A program made the translations under genes and the position numbers. Positions 1-5,415 of a stretch of 5,417 nt of DNA are shown piece after piece. Where the stretch lies: NCBI GenBank assembly GCA_964539135.1, contig CAZIFG010000037.1, positions 1-5,417 on the forward strand, in the 5' to 3' direction. This DNA comes from CAZIFG01 sp964539135 (GTDB lineage Bacteria; Margulisbacteria; Marinamargulisbacteria; GCA-2716485; CAZIFG01). Each line of letters opens with the position of its first letter. The first letter of the stretch is position 1. A model generated the notes under the pieces. It ran no database searches. It had not been told where the DNA came from and saw only the letters and a list, made by a program, of their open reading frames with translations.

Positions 1-56
1 TTCGAGAAGGTGGCCGAACTGTAGGCGCTGGGGTTGTAACTCAGATTATTGAATAG
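1..56 (+). CDS. tuf: Elongation factor Tu, 3' end only (partial)
   Basis: Reading from base 3 gives REGGRTVGAGVVTQIIE followed by a TAG stop at 54-56. This is the conserved C-terminal strand of EF-Tu, the GTPase that brings aminoacyl-tRNA to the ribosome. The rest of the gene lies outside the window, so I cannot tell whether it is an intact copy or a fragment. The ending VVTxIIE is most like alphaproteobacterial EF-Tu and unlike the chlamydial ending I recall (GAGTISKINA). Genomes often carry two tuf copies, and this one is followed by a glcD-like gene rather than by the usual rpsJ or tRNA-Trp/secE neighbours. Confidence 0.87.
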   Translation, partial: REGGRTVGAGVVTQIIE

Positions 57-1437
57 TCAGACTTTTCTTCTCCAATTAGAAGCAGCACTCCCAAAGGGGA
101 GTGTTGTTTCTGATCCACCCCAGCTTCATGTTTATGCTCACGATTACTCAAATACCCCTCAAAAATTACCTTTATGTTGCGTCATTCCAACCTGTATAGA
201 AGATATTCAAACCCTGTTTGAACTTGCCAATCACGTTAAATATCCCATTATTCCACGAGGTGCGGGCACCGGAAAATCAGGGGGAGCTGTTCCAGTTTTA
301 GACAATACAGTCATTTTAGACATGCGTGCGTTTTCCAATAGTATAGAAATTGACATCCAAAATAGAGTCGCGATTGTAGAATCTGGGGTTATTTTAAGTA
401 CATTTCAAACAGAAGTAGAAAAAGTAGGCCTTTTTTATCCACCAGATCCTGCCAGTTTAAAAGAGTGTACCCTAGGCGGGACCGTCGCAGAAAATGCAGG
501 GGGGCCACGTGCTTTAAAATATGGGGTAACTGGCAATTATGTGATGGGGATAGAGGGTGTATTTGCCAATGGAACACCCTTTAAATTGGGGGGGAAATGC
601 GTCAAAGATGTAGCGGGGTACGATATTAAGAGACTCTTAATAGGAAGTGAAGGGACATTGGCTGTTTTTACCAAAATTTGGTTGAGGCTCATTCCCTTGC
701 CTCAGAAAAAAGCGTATATTTGGGCCAGTTTTAAGACGATAGACGCAGCCGTGCAGGCACTAAATAGCATAATAGGTCAGGCCATTACACCTTCTCTTGC
801 AGAATTTATAGAGGGAGCCTGTATGACAGCTTTAGGCAAACAATATCCTGAAATGAGTATCAACCCAGACGAGAAGGGGCATCTCTTAATCGGTGTCGAT
901 CATGCAACAGAAAAGGGGTGTGCGGAAGAAGTGTTGGTCATCATTCAGGCATTAAAAGAAAATGGGGTTACACGGTATAAAGAGGCAGAATCAGACGCAG
1001 AAGCGCAGCAGTGGATCACACAGCGGCAGGCCATTTCATCGGCGTTAACGGCGCAGTTTGCTCAAAAAATCTCACATGATATTACAGTCCCAGTGGCGGA
1101 AGTGGTGCCTTACATGAGGTTTATTGAGGATTTAAACCAAAAAGGACCCTGCAAAGTCTTAGGCTATGGGCATTTAGGAGATGGCAACATCCATGTAAAT
1201 ATTTTAAGCCAAAACCCAGATGTTAAAGCGTGGAAAGAAGACTCGGAAGCCCTCGAGATTCTTTTATTTAAAGAAGCCTTAAAAAGAGGCGGAACCTTAA
1301 GTGGCGAACATGGCATTGGGCGCTCAAAACAAGCCTATATGGACTGGATGTTTACACCAGAAGAGAGGGCCCTCTTTAAAAGCATTAAGCAGGTTTTTGA
1401 TCCCAATAATATTCTAAATCCCAATAAGGCGATTTAG
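49..1437 (+). CDS. glcD: FAD-linked glycolate/D-lactate dehydrogenase (GlcD-like)
   Basis: Predicted flavoprotein of the VAO/PCMH type that oxidises a 2-hydroxyacid (glycolate, D-lactate or a relative) to the 2-oxoacid. At 462 aa it is near normal GlcD length. The N-terminal FAD domain shows PRGAGTGKSGGA (69-80), PPDPASLKECTLGGT (131-145) followed by AENAGGPRALKYG, and GYDIKRLLIGSEGTLAV (190-206). The C-terminal oxidase domain shows DITVP (344-348), GHLGDGNIHVN (374-384), SGEHGIGRSK (418-427) and the terminal DPNNILNPNK. The start is a TTG at 49. In-frame stops at 22-24 and 37-39 exclude anything further upstream, and I see no other in-frame start before the FAD motif. It overlaps the tuf stop by 8 nt and has no clear Shine-Dalgarno. 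glcE and glcF, which complete glycolate oxidase in E. coli, do not follow, so a stand-alone D-lactate or D-2-hydroxyglutarate dehydrogenase is equally possible. No signal peptide is visible; it is probably cytoplasmic. Confidence 0.9.
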   Translation: MNSQTFLLQLEAALPKGSVVSDPPQLHVYAHDYSNTPQKLPLCCVIPTCIEDIQTLFELANHVKYPIIPRGAGTGKSGGAVPVLDNTVILDMRAFSNSIEIDIQNRVAIVESGVILSTFQTEVEKVGLFYPPDPASLKECTLGGTVAENAGGPRALKYGVTGNYVMGIEGVFANGTPFKLGGKCVKDVAGYDIKRLLIGSEGTLAVFTKIWLRLIPLPQKKAYIWASFKTIDAAVQALNSIIGQAITPSLAEFIEGACMTALGKQYPEMSINPDEKGHLLIGVDHATEKGCAEEVLVIIQALKENGVTRYKEAESDAEAQQWITQRQAISSALTAQFAQKISHDITVPVAEVVPYMRFIEDLNQKGPCKVLGYGHLGDGNIHVNILSQNPDVKAWKEDSEALEILLFKEALKRGGTLSGEHGIGRSKQAYMDWMFTPEERALFKSIKQVFDPNNILNPNKAI

Positions 1438-1439
1438 CG

Positions 1440-1459
1440 AGGTCTATTTAAATAGGCCT
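1440..1459. repeat. 20-bp palindrome between convergent genes
   Basis: AGGTCTATTTAAATAGGCCT is self-complementary apart from one T/G wobble position. It begins just after the glcD stop (1435-1437) and covers the last codons and stop of the convergent gene. In RNA it could form a stem of about 8 bp with a 4-base loop. Neither side is followed by a run of T, so it is at best a weak bidirectional terminator; the main alternative is a chance AT-rich palindrome. Confidence 0.5.
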
Positions 1460-2493
1460 GAGAAACGCGAAAAGAGGGAAGGTTTAGGGAGATGGTCCCA
1501 CTCAGATCCGATCGATGCACGCCCTAGAGAGGTATTAATAACCAACCGTTCGCTATCTGGGGATACAGAGCGGCCAGCAGCGGCGTGAAGCAAAATACAG
1601 GGTAAAACGGCATCCGAAAGAGACCGTTTACTGAGAACCTCAAAGGCACCATCACGTTCAGAACCCTCTAGAAGTTTAGAGGTAAACGTTGTTTTTAAGA
1701 AATCTCTGTTTGCAGCAATCTTAAAAACTGGGACTGTAGGATCTTGAAGCGCAGGCTTTAAAAAAGGGCGTGCATCTAATTTATCGCCTTGATTAAAAAA
1801 AAGATGGGCAGAATCAGGTCGAAATGCGAATGGAATGGCATAGTCGCCCAAGTAAGCAAGGATTTGAGTGCCACTGCTTTCAAACCCTCTATATGACAGC
1901 GTGCGAATACTGCTGAAGTGATACCCATCTTGATGAATGCCGTAGCCGTATTGAGTATCTGCTTGAGTTGTTACTAAGGCTTCATGAGTAAAATCACCAT
2001 GGCTTGCATACGTGGCAAATACAGGATCATGCGAAAAAGCCAATTGGAGACAGGCCCTATCAAAAAGGATATGAGCGGAAAGTGACGGGTACTGTATTGG
2101 AGAGAGCGATAGAGCGGCAATGCTGCTCATAAAACTGATATTCAGAGAAGACATTTTAGGGTCAAGCGACATCCTAATATTGAGGTTAACAGATCCTGAA
2201 GATATCCCTGTTTCTCTCATTTTAGTAGAGAGCTGAGTGTACTCTTTGTAGGTATCAGAGTCAGAAATACCCAGGTCTTTTTTAACTTGAGTCATCGCAT
2301 CTGTGGGGAGGCTGACAATGCCAAGACCTGTTTTAACAGGTGGAATATGGGATTTAAGACATTCAAGCGTGCGCGTGTACTGCGGCAAGGTAGAGAGAGG
2401 ACGAGGAGACGGAACAGGTGGGGGAGCAGCAGCAAGTGCCCGAGGGAGTTTAGTCGCAAAAGATCGAGACATAGATTGAGCTGCAGATAACAT
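1444..2493 (-). CDS. Uncharacterised 349-aa protein with presequence-like N-terminus
   Basis: I do not recognise a family. The ATG at 2491-2493 is preceded on the minus strand by AAAGGA at suitable spacing, and a good promoter lies about 65-95 bp upstream, so the gene looks real. Residues 1-43 contain no acidic residue but have R10, K15, R18, R31 and R41. On a helical wheel residues 1-20 split cleanly: M1, A5, M8, F12, L16 and L20 on one face, and R10, S11, T14, K15 and R18 on the other. A proline-rich linker (APPPVPSPRP, about 23-32) follows. This resembles a mitochondrial targeting presequence more than a Sec signal, since there is no long hydrophobic core. The rest (about 45-349) is a soluble-looking, Ser- and aromatic-rich domain with no membrane segment and only two clustered-free cysteines of note (C45, C148). 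It is convergent with glcD and downstream of nadA on the same strand. A secreted, host-targeted effector is possible but is inference only. Confidence 0.8.
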   Translation of the reverse strand: MLSAAQSMSRSFATKLPRALAAAPPPVPSPRPLSTLPQYTRTLECLKSHIPPVKTGLGIVSLPTDAMTQVKKDLGISDSDTYKEYTQLSTKMRETGISSGSVNLNIRMSLDPKMSSLNISFMSSIAALSLSPIQYPSLSAHILFDRACLQLAFSHDPVFATYASHGDFTHEALVTTQADTQYGYGIHQDGYHFSSIRTLSYRGFESSGTQILAYLGDYAIPFAFRPDSAHLFFNQGDKLDARPFLKPALQDPTVPVFKIAANRDFLKTTFTSKLLEGSERDGAFEVLSKRSLSDAVLPCILLHAAAGRSVSPDSERLVINTSLGRASIGSEWDHLPKPSLFSRFSGLFK

Positions 2494-2517
2494 AAAAACA
2501 TCCTTTGTATTTAAGTA

Positions 2518-2557
2518 AATATATTAAATAAATAATAAAAATAATATATTAAATAAA
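2518..2557. repeat. 15-bp direct repeat in AT-rich leader
   Basis: AATATATTAAATAAA occurs exactly at 2518-2532 and again at 2543-2557, 25 bp apart. Each copy contains the palindrome AATATATT. The repeat lies in the untranslated leader of the 349-aa unknown gene, between its predicted transcription start and its ribosome binding site. It could bind a regulator, but sequence this AT-rich repeats easily by chance. Confidence 0.55.
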
Positions 2558-2587
2558 ACAATACCATAGATTATGGGATTTAGTCAA
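2558..2587 (-). promoter_or_regulatory. Sigma-70-type promoter for the 349-aa unknown gene
   Basis: On the minus strand TTGACT (2582-2587) matches the -35 consensus at five of six bases. It is followed after 18 bp by TATTGT (2558-2563), which matches the -10 consensus at four of six. Transcription would begin near 2551 and give an AT-rich leader of roughly 58 nt before the ATG. It gives this gene its own promoter, separate from the ferredoxin-nadA operon 141 bp upstream. I see no convincing hairpin terminator for nadA in 2588-2634. Confidence 0.6.
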
Positions 2588-2634
2588 TTTTTTTAATTTA
2601 TAGCATTTAAATGAGGGAAAAAAAGGGGTAAAAA

Positions 2635-3648
2635 TTAATACTGAAACATCGCGTCGATGCATTTTACAGCCCGAGTTTGGATGTCTTCAGAAATACAAAT
2701 TTCATCTTCAGGATCAGGTGCTGTCAGAATCCGGTAAATGTCATCCAGAGTGTTAGATTTCATATATTGGCACATGGTACAGGTGCCAACAAATTTTTTA
2801 TCAGGGTTTTCAGTCTGAAGGCGACTGGTAAGGCCACATTCTGTTAACATAAAAAATCGAGGGGCAGTACTGGTTTTAACATGTTGAATCATTTGAGATG
2901 TAGATCCCACAAAGTCAGACTGCTCAATAACAGCTTCGTTGCACTCAGGATGAGATAAAACCGAGACATCGGGATACTGGCTTCGAATATAGCGCACCAT
3001 ATCAGGATCATATTGTTCATGAACATAACAGACGCCATCCCACCAGCGAATCGTTTTTGAAATACCCTTGGCCCGAAGCTCATTTTGAACATTTTTAGCC
3101 ATGAGTTTATCGGGTAAAAAATAAATGTTGGGGTTAGGAATGGCCTCTATGATGCGAGACACGTTAGAAGAGGTTACACATACATCACACTCGGCCTTAA
3201 CCTCAGCACTGGTATTGATATAGCAAACAAAGGTATAGTCAGGATATTGTAAACGCAAGGCGCGTACTTGTTCACCCGTAATAGAATCTGCAAGGCTACA
3301 ACCATTATTTTTACCGGGTATAAATACTTTTTTAGTGGGATTTAAAAGTTTGGCGGTTTCTGCCATAAATTTAACGGCAACAAAAACAATGACATCTTCT
3401 GTCGCATTTTGAGCATATTTACTCAATTCATAGGAGTCGCCAGTAAAGTCAGCAACGCCATGAATGATATCAGGCTCTACATAAGAATGAGCTAAAATAA
3501 GGGCATTTTTTTCAGATTTAAGACGATTGATGGTATTTATTTTAGGTGCAAGAATCGCACATTTTTCTGGGGTATATAAACAGGTAGAGCCCCCCAATTT
3601 AACATGTGACAAGGCTTCAAAGAGAGACTCAGGGGTGAATAAGGTCAT
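2635..3648 (-). CDS. nadA: Quinolinate synthase NadA
   Basis: Condenses iminoaspartate with dihydroxyacetone phosphate to quinolinate, the second step of de novo NAD synthesis, in the cytoplasm. At 337 aa it is full length. It carries the three-fold NadA repeat and its landmarks: ILAHSY (51-56), DFTGDSYELS (67-76), KFMAETAKLLNP (93-104), GCSLADS (116-122), YINTSAEVKA (143-152), CVTSSN (157-162), WWDGVCYVHE (202-211), HPEC (233-236) and CTMCQYMKSNTL (290-301). The expected [4Fe-4S] ligands are C117, C207 and C293, all present. The usual HNYQ or HYYQ of the first motif reads HSYV here; the His and Tyr are kept. The ATG overlaps the ferredoxin stop as ATGA, with AGGA (3657-3660) 8 nt upstream, so translation is probably coupled. 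No nadB or nadC is in the window. Confidence 0.97.
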   Translation of the reverse strand: MTLFTPESLFEALSHVKLGGSTCLYTPEKCAILAPKINTINRLKSEKNALILAHSYVEPDIIHGVADFTGDSYELSKYAQNATEDVIVFVAVKFMAETAKLLNPTKKVFIPGKNNGCSLADSITGEQVRALRLQYPDYTFVCYINTSAEVKAECDVCVTSSNVSRIIEAIPNPNIYFLPDKLMAKNVQNELRAKGISKTIRWWDGVCYVHEQYDPDMVRYIRSQYPDVSVLSHPECNEAVIEQSDFVGSTSQMIQHVKTSTAPRFFMLTECGLTSRLQTENPDKKFVGTCTMCQYMKSNTLDDIYRILTAPDPEDEICISEDIQTRAVKCIDAMFQY

Positions 3649-3875
3649 GAGCGCCGTCCTATGGCTAAAACAGGGCAGGCAACGAGGGCATCTTCACAGC
3701 GTGCGGTTTCATCAGGCGTAGTAGGCTGCTTGAAGACAATAGCATGATCAAAATCATCGGTAAGCTTAAAATGATGCTTGGCAATACCTGTGCAAGTGTC
3801 ACAAGAAATGCAGTTTGTATCTACAAAATACAGGCCAGGGACATTATCAGGATAGATGTCTTCAACAGATGTCAT
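3645..3875 (-). CDS. Small single-cluster [4Fe-4S] ferredoxin
   Basis: A 76-aa cytoplasmic electron carrier. One cluster motif is visible: C22-x2-C25-x2-C28 (CISCDTC) plus C67-P68 in ACPVLAIG near the C-terminus, the pattern of mono-cluster ferredoxins such as those grouped in the Fer4_13-like families. An extra cysteine, C60, is not an expected ligand. The second CxxCxxC of two-cluster ferredoxins is absent, and the spacing between C28 and C67 holds an acidic central stretch (TDDFD). It is the first gene of an operon and overlaps nadA by 4 nt (ATGA), which suggests balanced expression and a role connected with NadA, for example electron supply or cluster maintenance; the latter is inference. 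No Shine-Dalgarno precedes the ATG and a TATACT box sits only 8 nt upstream, so the mRNA may be leaderless. No other in-frame ATG occurs before the cluster motif. Confidence 0.9.
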   Translation of the reverse strand: MTSVEDIYPDNVPGLYFVDTNCISCDTCTGIAKHHFKLTDDFDHAIVFKQPTTPDETARCEDALVACPVLAIGRRS

Positions 3876-3883
3876 AAGCGGAC

Positions 3884-3912
3884 AGTATACCTAAAAACAA
3901 ACAAATATTCCA
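3884..3912 (-). promoter_or_regulatory. Possible promoter for ferredoxin-nadA, near-leaderless
   Basis: On the minus strand TATACT (3884-3889) matches the -10 consensus at five of six bases and ends 8 nt before the ferredoxin ATG. The best partner is TGGAAT at 3907-3912 with a 17-bp spacer, a poor -35 match. Transcription from it would begin at or within two bases of the start codon. A second minus-strand TATAAT at 3937-3942 is a perfect -10 with almost no -35 and would give a leader of about 55 nt; it is the main alternative. Confidence 0.38.
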
Positions 3913-3971
3913 GATATGGGGCTAAATAAGAAAATAATTATAACAAGTATAATAAGTGCTAAAAATACCTA

Positions 3972-4000
3972 TTTAAAAATTTAAAGAATCCTTCTATAAT
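3972..4000 (+). promoter_or_regulatory. Promoter of the ahpC-sodA operon
   Basis: A perfect -10 TATAAT (3995-4000) lies 17 bp after TTTAAA (3972-3977), which matches four of six -35 bases. Transcription would begin near 4007 and give a leader of about 66 nt that starts just before a hairpin (4012-4049). I saw no clear OxyR, PerR or Fur operator; the surrounding 197-bp gap is AT-rich throughout and serves both divergent operons. Confidence 0.65.
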
Positions 4001-4011
4001 AAAATAACTAA

Positions 4012-4049
4012 AAAGGCTTCTGATAAAAATAGTTTCAGAAAAGGCCTTT
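4012..4049 (+). promoter_or_regulatory. Hairpin in the ahpC 5' leader
   Basis: AAAGGC (4012-4017) and TTCTGA (4018-4023) pair with TCAGAA (4035-4040) and GCCTTT (4044-4049), giving 12 bp with a 3-base bulge (AAG, 4041-4043) and an 11-base loop. It falls at the very 5' end of the predicted transcript and ends 9 bases before the AGGAGG ribosome binding site (4059-4064), so it does not hide it. A 5' stem that protects the mRNA is the simplest reading. On the minus strand the same hairpin is followed by TTTTTAGTTATTTT and would resemble a terminator, though no leftward transcript needs one. Confidence 0.55.
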
Positions 4050-4072
4050 AATCAGAGTAGGAGGAATAAAAA

Positions 4073-4660
4073 ATGGGAGTATTAGTAGGTAAACCCGCCC
4101 CAGATTTCAGTGTAAAAGCAGTTGTAAATGGCAGTGAAGTAGTGGATAAATATACCTTGTCACAGTTCAAAGGAAAATACGTAGTTTTATTTTTCTATCC
4201 CTTTGACTTTACCTTTGTATGTCCAACAGAGTTACATGCCTTTCAAGAAGAATTAGCTGAATTTGAAAAAAGAAACGTTCAAGTGATTGCCTGTTCAACA
4301 GATTCTTGGTTCTCACATTCTGCATGGTTAGCCTTACCCAAATCAAAAGGCGGTATCCAAGGTGTAACTTACCCTATTTTAGCTGATTTTCACAAAACAA
4401 TCGCCAGAGATTATGATGTATTATCAGAAGGATTAGGCGCTGCGTATAGAGGATTATTTTTAATCGATACCAATGGCGTGGTCAGACATCAAGTGATTAA
4501 TGATACACAATTGGGAAGAAGCGTTCCTGAAGTATTAAGAATGGTAGACGCCCTTCAGTTTTTTGAAAAAAATGGCGAAGTATGCCCTGCGAACTGGCAT
4601 CAAGGGGATAAAGCCATGAAGCCTACACGTGCAGGCGTAGAAGGATATTTCGGAAATTAG
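4073..4660 (+). CDS. ahpC: 2-Cys peroxiredoxin (AhpC/Prx1 type)
   Basis: Thiol peroxidase that reduces H2O2, organic peroxides and probably peroxynitrite in the cytoplasm. At 195 aa it is normal length. The active site is PFDFTFVCPTE with catalytic T47 and peroxidatic C50, plus R126 in AYRGLF; the resolving cysteine is C171 in GEVCPANW, so it is a typical 2-Cys enzyme working as a dimer or decamer. The C-terminus ends GYFGN, which keeps the YF motif of over-oxidation-sensitive peroxiredoxins, and the partner GGLG loop appears as GGIQG (93-97). The ATG is preceded by a perfect AGGAGG (4059-4064) at 8 nt. The gene is followed after 19 nt by sodA on the same strand. No ahpF is adjacent, so the reductant is probably thioredoxin-like or encoded elsewhere. 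Strong Shine-Dalgarno and frequent TTA and AGA codons suit a well-expressed gene in an AT-leaning genome. Confidence 0.97.
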   Translation: MGVLVGKPAPDFSVKAVVNGSEVVDKYTLSQFKGKYVVLFFYPFDFTFVCPTELHAFQEELAEFEKRNVQVIACSTDSWFSHSAWLALPKSKGGIQGVTYPILADFHKTIARDYDVLSEGLGAAYRGLFLIDTNGVVRHQVINDTQLGRSVPEVLRMVDALQFFEKNGEVCPANWHQGDKAMKPTRAGVEGYFGN

Positions 4661-4679
4661 TTAAAAAGGAGCATAAAAG

Positions 4680-5279
4680 ATGGCTTATACATTACCAGGG
4701 TTAGCCTATAGTTATGACGCTTTAGAACCCCATATTGATGCCAAAACGATGGAAATTCATCATACAAAGCATCATCAAGCTTACATTACGAAATTAAACG
4801 AAGCCGTAGCAGGAACGCCACTAGAATCAAAATCAGTTGAAGATTTAATTTCAGATTTAAATACAGTGCCTGAAGCCATTCGGGGTGTTGTTCGAAATCA
4901 TGGCGGCGGGCATGCCAATCACAGCTTTTTTTGGACCATTATTGGCCCAAATGGTGGTGGTGAGCCAGGTGGTAAACTCAAAGAGGCGATTGAGCAGACA
5001 TTTGGAAGCGTCGATGCGTTTAAAGAAAAATTCAACGCAGCGGCACTCGCGCGATTTGGAAGCGGATGGGTGTGGTTATCTGTAAAAAACGGCAAACTAG
5101 AGATTAGCTCAACCGCAAATCAAGACAGTCCCCTCATGGAAGGCGATCAGCCTTTGTTAGGGCTAGATGTTTGGGAGCACGCGTACTACCTTCATTATCA
5201 AAACAGACGAGCGGATTATATTTCAGCATTCTGGAACATCATAAATTGGGATCAGGTTTCCAGCCTTTATCAAGGTTAA
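4680..5279 (+). CDS. sodA: Superoxide dismutase, Mn type
   Basis: Converts superoxide to H2O2 and O2 in the cytoplasm; the H2O2 is the substrate of the peroxiredoxin encoded just upstream. At 199 aa it is full length for the Fe/Mn family. Metal ligands are H27 (MEIHHTKHH), H81 (GGGHANHSFFW), D163 and H167 (DVWEHAYY). The Mn signature is present: G77 in GGGHANH and Q148 in the NQDSPLMEG segment, where Fe enzymes usually place the active-site glutamine in the N-terminal domain instead. It strongly resembles Bacillus-type SodA in general sequence. There is no signal peptide. Shine-Dalgarno AAGGAG (4666-4671) lies 8 nt before the ATG, and the 19-nt gap to ahpC has no promoter or terminator, so the two are one operon. 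Metal preference is inferred from the signature only; cambialistic enzymes exist. Confidence 0.97.
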   Translation: MAYTLPGLAYSYDALEPHIDAKTMEIHHTKHHQAYITKLNEAVAGTPLESKSVEDLISDLNTVPEAIRGVVRNHGGGHANHSFFWTIIGPNGGGEPGGKLKEAIEQTFGSVDAFKEKFNAAALARFGSGWVWLSVKNGKLEISSTANQDSPLMEGDQPLLGLDVWEHAYYLHYQNRRADYISAFWNIINWDQVSSLYQG

Positions 5280-5280
5280 T

Positions 5281-5309
5281 TTAAGATAGTCGTTAGACAT
5301 AGACATAAT
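5281..5309 (+). promoter_or_regulatory. Weak promoter-like sequence after sodA
   Basis: TTAAGA (5281-5286, four of six -35 bases) and CATAAT (5304-5309, five of six -10 bases) are separated by 17 bp. Transcription would begin near 5316, directly at the foot of the GC-rich hairpin. It could drive a small RNA or the next gene to the right, but motifs this weak are common in AT-rich gaps. Confidence 0.3.
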
Positions 5310-5317
5310 TCATTCAA

Positions 5318-5351
5318 GTTCCGGCGGCTTAGCTTGGCCTGAGCCCCGGAA
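5318..5351 (+). terminator. Strong hairpin after sodA, possible terminator
   Basis: TTCCGG (5319-5324) pairs with CCGGAA (5346-5351), then after a single C bulge GGCTTAG (5326-5332) pairs with CTGAGCC (5339-5345), leaving a 6-base loop. That is 13 bp, plus a G/T pair at the base. It stands out as GC-rich against its flanks and begins 39 bases after the sodA stop. The following TCTTTAAG is a poor T run, so termination here would be inefficient; a structured RNA element is the alternative. Confidence 0.45.
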
Positions 5352-5384
5352 TCTTTAAGCGCTAAGGGATCACCGATTTAGGGG

Positions 5385-5415
5385 ATCCTCCACCGTGTTG
5401 AAGGATAACATTTTT
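5385..5415 (+). terminator. Possible Rho-independent terminator at right edge
   Basis: ATCCT (5385-5389) pairs with AGGAT (5402-5406), and CA/TG can add two pairs inside after a mismatch. The stem is followed by AACATTTTT, which ends at 5415. The stem is short, but the T run is the best in the region. It could end the ahpC-sodA mRNA or a small RNA that begins near 5316. Confidence 0.35.

Noticed and set aside
389..577. 62-aa minus-strand open frame inside glcD
   Set aside because: Lies opposite the conserved FAD-binding motif of glcD and has no start signals.
2287..2501. Overlapping open frames on both strands across the N-terminal part of the 349-aa gene (67 aa + and 69 aa -)
   Set aside because: Arg-rich or Leu/His-rich composition, no ribosome site, and fully inside a gene with a good promoter and Shine-Dalgarno; they are shadows.
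2494..2634. Replication origin or partition site in the AT-rich gap
   Set aside because: No DnaA-box clusters or iterons beyond the single 15-bp repeat; a promoter explains the region better.
3744..3929. 61-aa plus-strand open frame opposite the ferredoxin
   Set aside because: Antisense to the conserved cluster motif and no Shine-Dalgarno.
4073..4660. Chlamydial origin suggested by the AhpC resemblance
   Set aside because: The EF-Tu C-terminus does not match the chlamydial ending I recall and fits Proteobacteria better; AhpC alone is too widely spread.
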